Assembly: GCA_021845645.1 (NCBI GenBank)
Contig: JAJZVM010000003.1
Coordinates: 62,001 to 126,000, forward strand
Source: Bacillota bacterium
Lineage (GTDB): Bacteria > Bacillota_E > JAJZYS01 > JAJYTV01
Reading direction: 5' to 3'
DNA length: 64,000 nucleotides
This document shows positions 57,752-64,000 of this stretch, piece after piece. The notes beneath the pieces were generated by a model that was given only the letters and a program-made list of their open reading frames with translations, was not told where the DNA came from and made no database searches. A program made the position numbers and the translations under genes. Each line of letters opens with the position of its first letter. Position 1 is the first letter of the stretch.

Positions 57752-58704
57752 ATCCTGACGCCCGGCGTCTCTTTGCGCGAAGCCAGGCCCGTACGGCCGC
57801 CGTCGCCCGCTGGCTGCGCAGCGAGGAAGTCTCCCCCGAGCGGGGAGACTTCCTGCACTTCCTCGGCACCGGAGGCAACCCGTCAGGCGTGATCGGGCAG
57901 CGCAGGCGCACAGGCGGCATCTGGCTCGGGCTTGCGGGCCAGGCCATCGCGATCGACCCGGGACCGGGTGCAGCATTCCATGCAGCCCGCGCGCATCTCG
58001 ACAGCAGGCGCCTCTCGGCCGTGCTGATCTCGCACGGGCACACCGACCACTACCTTGCGGCCGGAGCACTGATCGAGGGCATGTGCCGCGCCATGTCGCG
58101 GCGCCGGGGCATCCTGGCCCTGCCCCAGGAAGCGCTGCAGGAGGGGCTCGTCGGCCGCTTCCACCTGGGCGAGGAGCCGAGCCCGTGGTACCAGGGCGGG
58201 CCGCGGGTCGAGACGTGGCAGGCGGGCCGGACACTGGCCGTGGGCGACGTCCGCGTCACGCCGTTTCGGGTCGAGCACGGGCCGGAGAACTACGGCTTCG
58301 TCCTGCGCGGCGGCGGCATGACCATCGCCTACAGCTCGGATGCCTCCTATGTCCGAAGCTACCGCGACGACCAGGGGGCGCTGCGACAGGTGCGAGGCGG
58401 GGAACCGCTCGCCTTGCCGCGCGAGATCGTGGAGGTGCGCGAGGATCTCGTCGCCGCCATGCGCGGCGCGGATCTCGCCGTGCTCAACATCAGCTTCTTC
58501 TGGCAGCACGCCCACCGACACCTGACGGCCGTGGGCGCAGCAGACCTCTTGCGCCGCGCCGGGGTGCCGCGGGCTGTCATCACCCACTTCGACCAGAGCG
58601 CCGCTCCGGACGCGGTGGAGATTGCCGCCTACGTGGCGGGGCTAAGCGGCGCCGAGGTGATCGCGGCGCGCGACGGCATGCGCCTGCCGCTCGACCACTC
58701 ATAG
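57748..58704 (+). CDS. metallo-beta-lactamase-fold hydrolase
   Basis: 318 residues from GTG 57748 (GTGA overlap with secF). SHGHTDHYLAAGALIEG is the HxHxDH zinc motif. Other ligands are probably VTPFRVEHGPENYGF (His), TIAYSSDASYV (Asp) and ITHFDQSAAPD (His). GTGGNPSGVIGQRRRTGGIW is typical of RNase Z-like and UlaG-like proteins. Function unproven; tRNA-processing or phosphodiesterase activity is possible. A perfect 13-bp inverted repeat lies within the gene (57824-57854). Confidence 0.85.
   Translation: MNPDARRLFARSQARTAAVARWLRSEEVSPERGDFLHFLGTGGNPSGVIGQRRRTGGIWLGLAGQAIAIDPGPGAAFHAARAHLDSRRLSAVLISHGHTDHYLAAGALIEGMCRAMSRRRGILALPQEALQEGLVGRFHLGEEPSPWYQGGPRVETWQAGRTLAVGDVRVTPFRVEHGPENYGFVLRGGGMTIAYSSDASYVRSYRDDQGALRQVRGGEPLALPREIVEVREDLVAAMRGADLAVLNISFFWQHAHRHLTAVGAADLLRRAGVPRAVITHFDQSAAPDAVEIAAYVAGLSGAEVIAARDGMRLPLDHS
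57824..57854. repeat. perfect 13-bp inverted repeat inside a coding sequence
   Basis: Arms AGGAAGTCTCCCC and GGGGAGACTTCCT around a five-base CGAGC spacer, within the N-terminal part of the hydrolase gene (encoding EEVSPERGDFL). The second such intragenic perfect hairpin in the window after 27350-27389. Confidence 0.9.
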
Positions 58705-58733
58705 CGCCTTGCCGGCCGTGGCATGCTCGTTCC

Positions 58734-59132
58734 ATGAGTCTTGCCACAGCCGGCCTCGGCTTCATCCTGACCTTTCTGACCCTGCTCGGGGTGCCGCTCA
58801 CCGCCTTTGTGGCCGGGCTCGGCACCGCGCTTCTGCTGGCGCTCACGCGGGGCTCGCTCGTCGCGGCGGTCGGGGCGCTGACCATCGGACTCCTGAGCGA
58901 TGGCATCGCGAGCCGCTCCGCCAGCCGTGGCCGAGGGCACATCGCCCAGGCGCTCTCCGTCGTCGTCTTCGGGCGGATTCTCGGTCCGCCGCTCGGCGTC
59001 GGCGCCTGGTGGCTCTATGCCCGGCCCGACGGCCTAGGATCCTCCCTGCGCCAGGCGGGTTTCGCGCGCGCCCTCCGCCTTGTCGGCATCCTGGCCGCGT
59101 TTGCGATGCTCGCAATCGGCATGGCTGGCTGA
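58734..59132 (+). CDS. small membrane protein of unknown function
   Basis: 132 residues from ATG 58734; the ribosome binding site is weak. Hydrophobic helices near residues 8-38 (LGFILTFLTLLGVPLTAFVA, LGTALLLAL), 42-56 (LVAAVGALTIGLLSDG), 72-92 (ALSVVVFGRILGPPLGVGAW) and 108-130. A basic loop SRSASRGRGH separates the halves. No family recognised. It lies between secF/hydrolase and the CDF gene in what may be one long transcript to relA. Confidence 0.65.
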   Translation: MSLATAGLGFILTFLTLLGVPLTAFVAGLGTALLLALTRGSLVAAVGALTIGLLSDGIASRSASRGRGHIAQALSVVVFGRILGPPLGVGAWWLYARPDGLGSSLRQAGFARALRLVGILAAFAMLAIGMAG

Positions 59133-59190
59133 CCTGCACCTTGGCTCACCCTCCACACATCGACTAAATTCATGGGGTGGGGGTGGCGTC

Positions 59191-60060
59191 ATGCGGCCGG
59201 AGCGCCTGGGTCGCCTAGCCGGCAGCCTGGGGGTAGCCGTCAACGTCGTGCTGTCGGTCCTGAAGATCGTGGTCGGCATCGTGGCGCAGGCTCAGGTCCT
59301 GCTCGCCGACGGACTCCATAACCTCGCGGACGTCGGCGCCAGCCTCGCTGTCGCCATTGGCGTCCGCGTGGGACACGTTCCGCCAGACTTCGAGCACCCG
59401 TACGGCCATCAGAAGGCGGAGTCGGTGGCGGCGAAGATCGTCGGCATCCTGCTGCTCCTGGCCGGCGTCGAAATCCTCTTCGAGTCGGCGCGCACGCTCT
59501 ATGTCGGGCACGAGGCGGTGCCCGCCCTGATCGCCGCCTACGTCGCGGGGCTGTCGCTCGTCTTGAAGGAAGGCATGTACTGGCTGAGCCGCCGTGCGGC
59601 GGAGGTCAACCACTCGAAGGCCCTGCGCGCGTCGGCGATCGACCACCAGATGGATGTCTTCGGCAGCGTGGCGGCCTTGGCCGGCGTGCTGCTCGCCAGG
59701 ACCGTTGGTCCCTACTTCGATCCGCTGCTCGCCATGCTCGTATCGCTGCTGGTCATCTACAGCGGCTGGCAGCTGGTCAATCAGGCGGTAGCCGATCTCA
59801 TGGACCGGTTCGACGACCGCGTGCTGCTCGATGCCCTGCGCAGAGACGCGGCGGCGCAACGCGAGGTGCGCCAGGTGAACGGCGTGCGGGGCCGCTACAT
59901 GGGTGCGCAGGTTCTTGTGGACATGGAGATCGCCGTGCGCGGCGATCTCAGCGTGCGTGCCGGACACGCCGTCGCGACCGACGTCAAGGAGGCCATCATG
60001 GCACATCATCCCGAGGTAGCCGCGGTGCACGTGCATGTCAACCCGGAGGAGGAGGCCTGA
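59191..60060 (+). CDS. cation diffusion facilitator (CDF) family metal transporter
   Basis: 289 residues from ATG 59191 (GGGGTGG upstream). Six helices. Helix 2 has LLADGLHNLADVGASLAVAI with an HxxxD metal site. PDFEHPYGHQKAESVAAKIV is the conserved cytoplasmic loop. Helix 5 carries SAIDHQMDVFGSVAALAGVL with the partner D-x3-D. The C-terminal ZT-dimer domain ends with AHHPEVAAVHVHVNPEE. It exports Zn2+, Fe2+ or Mn2+ in exchange for protons; the H/D/D/D site points to Zn or Fe but is not decisive. The stop overlaps the recJ start (TGATG). Confidence 0.92.
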   Translation: MRPERLGRLAGSLGVAVNVVLSVLKIVVGIVAQAQVLLADGLHNLADVGASLAVAIGVRVGHVPPDFEHPYGHQKAESVAAKIVGILLLLAGVEILFESARTLYVGHEAVPALIAAYVAGLSLVLKEGMYWLSRRAAEVNHSKALRASAIDHQMDVFGSVAALAGVLLARTVGPYFDPLLAMLVSLLVIYSGWQLVNQAVADLMDRFDDRVLLDALRRDAAAQREVRQVNGVRGRYMGAQVLVDMEIAVRGDLSVRAGHAVATDVKEAIMAHHPEVAAVHVHVNPEEEA

Positions 60061-62396
60061 TGGCGCAGGAGGGCCTCCTGCAGGTGCGGCTGGCGGATCC
60101 CGCACAGGATATCCTCGCGCGGCACGTCGGGCTCGGGGAACCGCCGGCCGTCGCGCGGCTGCTCGCGGCGCGCGGCCTGACGCCCGAAGACCTTGAGGCC
60201 TTGACGCAGGACGCGGACGAGCCGGACTGGCAGGGGCTGCCCGGCATGGCGCGCATCGTGGAGGAAGTGGCGGCCTTCCTGCGACAGGGAGGACGGCTCG
60301 CCATCCACGGCGACTACGACGTCGACGGCATCACCGGCGCCGCCATCGCCGCGTCGGCCGTGCAGGCGCTGGGCCACAGCGCGCAAATCTTCCTGCCGCA
60401 TCGCCTCCACGACGGCTACGGCTTGAAGGCGGAGACGGTGCGGCGGCTGCACCTAGAGGGCGTTGACGGCATCCTCACGGTGGACTGCGGCGTCGGGGCC
60501 GTGGAGGCCGCGCGCGTCGCGGAGGAGCTCGGCGTCCGACTCTGGATCACGGACCACCACGAGCGCGGCGAACGCCTTCCCGATGCGCCGATGGCCCACC
60601 CGGGCAGCCTTGGCGCGGATCACCCGCTGCGCTGGCTGTCGGGCGCCGGCGTGGCCTTGCAGCTCGCCCGGGCCTGGCTCGGCGTCAAGAGCGCGGCCGT
60701 GCTCGACCTCGCTGCGCTCGGCACCCTCGCGGACCAGGTGCCTCTCCTGGGCGAGAACCGGCGCATCGCGCGCCTGGGGCTCCGGGCGATGGGCGAGAAG
60801 CCCCGGCCGGGCATCTCGGCCCTGCTGGCGGCTGCCCGCTACCAGGGGGACGTCGACGAGGAGACCGCCGCGTTCGTCCTCGCGCCGCGCCTCAACGCCG
60901 GCGGCCGCCTGGACCATCCGGACCTCGCACTCCGCCTGCTGCAGGCCACGCAGGGTGAAGCCGCCGAGATCGCGCAGCGCCTCGAGCTCCTGAACCGTCA
61001 GCGGCGCACGATCGAGCAGGAGGTGACCCGGCAGGCCAGGATGCAGGTGCCGGCGGGGGCACCCTGCGTCGTCGCCCACGGCGAGGGGTGGCACCGCGGC
61101 GTCATCGGCATCGTCGCGGCGCGCCTGGCCGAGGAGTTCGCACTGCCCGCCTTCGTCATGAGCGTCGACGGCGGTCTGGCCTTCGGCAGCGCCAGGGCGC
61201 CTGTGGGGTCGCCATTGCTCGAAGCGCTCGCGTCTGCGCGCGGCTGCCTCGAGGAGTTCGGCGGCCATCCCGGCGCGGCGGGCTTCCACCTGGCCGCCGG
61301 GGAGGTTCCCGCACTGCGGCAGGCGCTGGACGCATACTATCGCCTTCATCCGCCGCAGCCCGAGCCGCGGCGGGTGGACGCGCGCCTGCAGCTCGGCGAT
61401 GCGGCCCTCGCGGTCGTCGACGGGCTGCAGCGGCTGCGGCCCTTCGGTGCGGGACATCCCGCGCCGACGTGGCTGATCGAGGATGCCGAGGTGGTGGAGG
61501 ACAGGCCGATCGGCAACGGTCAGCACCGGCGCATCCGCCTGCGCGACCGATCCGGCGAGGCCGTCGCGCTGCACTGGCGGGCTGCCGAGGTCGCAGAACG
61601 GCGCCTCGATGTCGTCGCGTCACTCGAGGCCGACACGTTCCAGGGCGAGCGTCGGGCGCGTCTGACGGTGGTGGAGCGCGCGCCGAGCGCGATGACCGCG
61701 CTGCGCAGGCTGGCGGCCCTGCCGCCGCGGGCCCTCGCGGGCTCCGGTGTGCTTGAGGTGCTGGACCGGCGAGGCATGGGGCCTCAAGAGATCGTCGGGC
61801 TCTGCCACTACTACACCCTCGACGGGCTGACGGTGGGAAGGACGGTGGCAGCGTTCGGGGAAGGCTTCTATCCCGCGGCACAGGCGCCGGAGGAGCTCAC
61901 GGCCCTGCTGCGCAGCGGCCGGTTGCGCGGCGTCGTCGGACCGCACCCCGTGCCGTTCCTGCCGATCACGACCGTTGTGGCGATGGAGCGGGCCGCTTCC
62001 CTGGAGGAGTTGCGCGCCTCGGCGGCCGGCCGCACCCTCGTCCTTGCCTACCGGCCGATGGACGAACACAGCCTGGCCTTGACCGCCAAGGGCTGGGCGC
62101 CGAGCGACGAGGAGCTCAGACAGGCCTATCGGCGCATGCGTTCCTTGGCGGAGGACAAGCTGCGCACCCCGCCCGACGCGCCCGAGGAGCTCGTGGCCTA
62201 CATGGTGTTCCAGGAGCTCGGCCTCGTGGGGCCGCAAGGCTTGACACCGCACCGGGTGCGGCTCGAGGATTCGCGGCTGCTCGACGCGTTTCGCCGGCGC
62301 GCCTCCGCGTTCGCCGAGAGCGTCGGCGTCTGGTACGGCGCATTCGAGGGACTGCGGCAGGCGCTGCAGCACGAGGGCCAAGAGAGCGCGGTCTGA
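60060..62396 (+). CDS. recJ: single-stranded-DNA-specific exonuclease RecJ
   Basis: 778 residues, GGAGGAGG upstream. DHH-family motifs: RLAIHGDYDVDGITGAAIAA (motif I), ILTVDCGVGAVEAARVA (motif II), LWITDHHERGE (DHH, motif III), LGTLADQVPLLGENR (motif IV). The DHHA1 domain has APRLNAGGRL and FGGHPGAAGFHLAAGE. An OB fold (~460-560) and a long C-terminal domain follow, characteristic of the extended RecJ of Firmicutes. It degrades ssDNA 5' to 3' in recombination and mismatch repair. The recJ-apt-relA order is the Bacillus order. Confidence 0.96.
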   Translation: MAQEGLLQVRLADPAQDILARHVGLGEPPAVARLLAARGLTPEDLEALTQDADEPDWQGLPGMARIVEEVAAFLRQGGRLAIHGDYDVDGITGAAIAASAVQALGHSAQIFLPHRLHDGYGLKAETVRRLHLEGVDGILTVDCGVGAVEAARVAEELGVRLWITDHHERGERLPDAPMAHPGSLGADHPLRWLSGAGVALQLARAWLGVKSAAVLDLAALGTLADQVPLLGENRRIARLGLRAMGEKPRPGISALLAAARYQGDVDEETAAFVLAPRLNAGGRLDHPDLALRLLQATQGEAAEIAQRLELLNRQRRTIEQEVTRQARMQVPAGAPCVVAHGEGWHRGVIGIVAARLAEEFALPAFVMSVDGGLAFGSARAPVGSPLLEALASARGCLEEFGGHPGAAGFHLAAGEVPALRQALDAYYRLHPPQPEPRRVDARLQLGDAALAVVDGLQRLRPFGAGHPAPTWLIEDAEVVEDRPIGNGQHRRIRLRDRSGEAVALHWRAAEVAERRLDVVASLEADTFQGERRARLTVVERAPSAMTALRRLAALPPRALAGSGVLEVLDRRGMGPQEIVGLCHYYTLDGLTVGRTVAAFGEGFYPAAQAPEELTALLRSGRLRGVVGPHPVPFLPITTVVAMERAASLEELRASAAGRTLVLAYRPMDEHSLALTAKGWAPSDEELRQAYRRMRSLAEDKLRTPPDAPEELVAYMVFQELGLVGPQGLTPHRVRLEDSRLLDAFRRRASAFAESVGVWYGAFEGLRQALQHEGQESAV

Positions 62397-62444
62397 CGCG
62401 TTCCCTTAGGGTGCCTTCTTCGGCTATTCTGAGAATGCCTTCAG

Positions 62445-62478
62445 GCGCTTGCCCGGGCCGGGAGACTCGGGCGAGCGC
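62445..62478 (+). other. hairpin in the recJ-apt intergenic leader
   Basis: An 11-bp near-perfect stem (GCGCTTGCCCG/CGGGCGAGCGC, one G.T) in the 158-bp gap. TATTCT at 62425-62430 could be a -10 box for a separate apt promoter. No T-tract follows, so attenuation or mRNA stabilisation is as likely as termination. Confidence 0.45.
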
Positions 62479-62554
62479 TGCGTATGGTCAGACCTGCGAG
62501 AGACTCAAGCGAAGGGGGCGCAGGCCGCCCGGCGATGTGCCGACGGCCATCGTG

Positions 62555-63073
62555 ATGCAAGCACGTCCACCGCTGCGAACCGTGCCGGACTTTCCCCGCG
62601 CCGGCATCCAGTTCATCGACATCACGCCGTGGCTCGCGGACGGACCGAGCTATCAGGCTGCGATCGGTGAACTGGCCGCCTTCGCGCGCGAGCTCGGCGT
62701 GGATGCGGTCGCCGCGCCCGAGGCGCGCGGCTTCCTCGTGGGGGCGCCGATCGCGGCGGAGCTCGGTGTCGGGTTCGTGCCGGTGCGCAAGCCGGGACGC
62801 CTGCCCTTCCGCGCGATCAGGCGGGACTACGAGCTCGAGTACGGTTCCGCGGCGCTCGAACTGCATGTGGACGCCATCCGGCCTGGCCAGCGCGTGCTGG
62901 TGGTCGACGACCTGCTCGCGACGGGCGGGACGGTGGCGGCGGCCATGCAGCTGATCCGCAGCGTCGGCGGCGTGCCGGTGGGACTGGGGTTCCTCGTCGA
63001 ACTCAGCTTCCTCGCGGGCAGGCAGCGTCTTGGCGACATACCCGTGCGAACTCTCGTGCAGATCGACGCGTAA
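62555..63073 (+). CDS. apt: adenine phosphoribosyltransferase
   Basis: 172 residues from ATG 62555 (GTG 62552 or 62537 also possible; no clear Shine-Dalgarno). Family length and motifs: PDFPRAGIQFIDITPWLADG, AAPEARGFLVGAPIAAELGV, FVPVRKPGRLPF, YELEYGSAALELHVDAI and the PRPP loop VLVVDDLLATGGTVAAAM. It salvages adenine to AMP. In Firmicutes apt lies between recJ and relA exactly as here. Confidence 0.95.
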   Translation: MQARPPLRTVPDFPRAGIQFIDITPWLADGPSYQAAIGELAAFARELGVDAVAAPEARGFLVGAPIAAELGVGFVPVRKPGRLPFRAIRRDYELEYGSAALELHVDAIRPGQRVLVVDDLLATGGTVAAAMQLIRSVGGVPVGLGFLVELSFLAGRQRLGDIPVRTLVQIDA

Positions 63074-63109
63074 TCTTGGGAGAACGCTGGACGGAAAGGG
63101 GGTGCGACC

Positions 63110-64000
63110 TTGCCGTGGAGCGACGTGGCCTCGAAGCTTGACTATCTGACGCCGCACGAGCGGGAAGAGGTCGCGCGTGCCCATACGTTCGCCGCCCACT
63201 TCCACGAGGGCCAGCTGCGGCAGTCCGGCGAGCCCTACATCATTCATCCCGAGGCCGTCGCGGAGATTCTCGCCGATCTCGAGATGGACGCCGTCACTCT
63301 CCAGGCCGCATTCCTGCACGACGTGGTCGAGGACACGTCCGCGGGCCTCGACGAGATCGGCCGGACGTTCGGGCCCGACGTGGCGACGCTCGTGGACGGC
63401 GTGACCAAGCTGTCGCTGCTCGAGGACCGCTCGCAGCTCGAGCAGGAGGCCGAGAACCTCCGCAAGATGTTCCTCGCGATGGCCCAGGATGTGCGCGTCA
63501 TCCTGATCAAGCTGGCGGACAGGCTCCACAACCTGCGCACCCTGAAGCATCTGCAGCCGGTGCGCCAGCGCCGGATCGCCCAGGAGACGCTCGAGATCTA
63601 CGCGCCGCTTGCGCACAGGCTGGGCATCTACCGTCTGAAGTGGGAGCTCGAGGACCTGTCGCTGCGCTACCTCGAGCCGGAGGCCTACCAGACCATCGCG
63701 GAACTCGTCCGCCAGCGGCGCGGCGACCGGGAGCGCTACATCGAGCAGGTGGCGCAGGAGGTCATGACCCACCTCGTCGAGCACGGCGTCGGCGCCGACA
63801 TCTCCGGCCGGCCGAAGAGCTTCTACAGCATCTACAACAAGATGAAGCAGGGCAAGGACTTCACCGAGATCTACGACCTCGTCGCGCTTAGGGTCATCGT
63901 GGAGTCCGTGAAGGACTGCTACGGCGTGCTCGGCATCGTCCACACCATGTACACGCCGATCCCCGGCCGCTTCAAGGACTACATCGCCATGCCGAAGCCG
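63110..64000 (+). CDS. relA: bifunctional (p)ppGpp synthetase/hydrolase RelA/SpoT, N-terminal part
   Basis: 297 codons are visible from a TTG at 63110 behind AAAGGGGGTG; the gene continues past the window. HD hydrolase domain: HFHEGQLRQSGEPYIIHP, LQAAFLHDVVEDTSAGLDEI with the HDxxED motif, VTKLSLLEDRSQ and LADRLHNLRTLKHL. The synthetase domain begins with GRPKSFYSIYNKMKQGKDF and YDLVALRVIVESVKDCYGVL. Presence of an intact HDVVEDT motif indicates a Rel-type enzyme able to hydrolyse as well as make (p)ppGpp. Confidence 0.96.
   Translation, partial: MPWSDVASKLDYLTPHEREEVARAHTFAAHFHEGQLRQSGEPYIIHPEAVAEILADLEMDAVTLQAAFLHDVVEDTSAGLDEIGRTFGPDVATLVDGVTKLSLLEDRSQLEQEAENLRKMFLAMAQDVRVILIKLADRLHNLRTLKHLQPVRQRRIAQETLEIYAPLAHRLGIYRLKWELEDLSLRYLEPEAYQTIAELVRQRRGDRERYIEQVAQEVMTHLVEHGVGADISGRPKSFYSIYNKMKQGKDFTEIYDLVALRVIVESVKDCYGVLGIVHTMYTPIPGRFKDYIAMPKP

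Overview
The window reads as a chromosomal segment of a very GC-rich (visibly around two thirds G+C), aerobic, menaquinone-using bacterium of the Bacillota (Firmicutes). The main evidence is the block secD-secF ... recJ-apt-relA at the right end, the hemA-hemC-hemD-hemB run, an M-box magnesium riboswitch, SelB, and TTG/GTG starts behind strong Shine-Dalgarno sequences. A high-GC lineage such as Sulfobacillia, Symbiobacteriales or Thermaerobacterales would fit, but I cannot name a species. There is no prophage, insertion sequence, CRISPR array or rRNA; there is one tRNA.

Layout. 1-6.1 kb: a surface-glycan locus. A partial glycosyltransferase on the minus strand is followed by a tightly coupled plus-strand operon (unknown protein, 55-aa membrane peptide, processive glycosyltransferase with an MshEN-type N-terminus, GT-C-like membrane protein). 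Two tandem tiny secreted proteins with a shared C-terminal sorting-like signal come next. 6.2-10.4 kb: methyltransferase, drug-efflux MFS divergent from a PadR regulator, zinc-type dehydrogenase, small membrane protein. 10.6-17.2 kb: respiration and redox (three-gene succinate dehydrogenase of the actinobacterial Sdh1 type, NDH-2, YumC-type ferredoxin-NADP reductase, YbjQ and DUF5680-like proteins). 17.4-20.7 kb: a molybdate/tungstate-binding lipoprotein divergent from an XRE regulator carrying its own ligand-binding domain, then another lipoprotein. 20.9-28 kb: menG, hemACDB, ispH and a YwiC-like membrane protein. 28-30.4 kb: MFS exporter and LysR regulator. 30.4-32.5 kb: M-box riboswitch, Nramp-related (probably Mg2+) transporter and a single-helix microprotein.

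32.6-40.6 kb: phosphohexomutase; a split B12-dependent acyl-CoA mutase with its MeaB GTPase, acyl-CoA dehydrogenase and SCP2 protein; dapB, a methyltransferase and an IscA-type Fe-S carrier. 40.7-46.9 kb: cytochrome bd oxidase (cydAB), a membrane protein, a large membrane-anchored Ntn-hydrolase acylase, DUF169. 47-51.8 kb: small HARE-HTH-like gene, slipin, FMN glutamate-synthase-like protein, two TrkA/RCK proteins, Nudix hydrolase, tRNA-Pro(CGG). 51.9-55.5 kb: selB coupled to a SpoIIE-type phosphatase, a small P-loop protein and an HD-domain protein. 55.6-64 kb: secD, secF, metallo-beta-lactamase-fold hydrolase, CDF transporter, recJ, apt and the 5' part of relA.

Functionally, menaquinone and heme synthesis feed an electron-transport chain with NDH-2 and SDH as entry points and cytochrome bd as exit. 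The points I find most worth a second look are the tandem sorting-signal micro-proteins beside the glycosyltransferase operon, the M-box/Nramp-related/microprotein unit, several perfect inverted repeats (two inside genes), a tRNA-Pro with an A.A mismatch in the acceptor stem, and a PadR gene whose best ribosome binding site points to the wrong frame.
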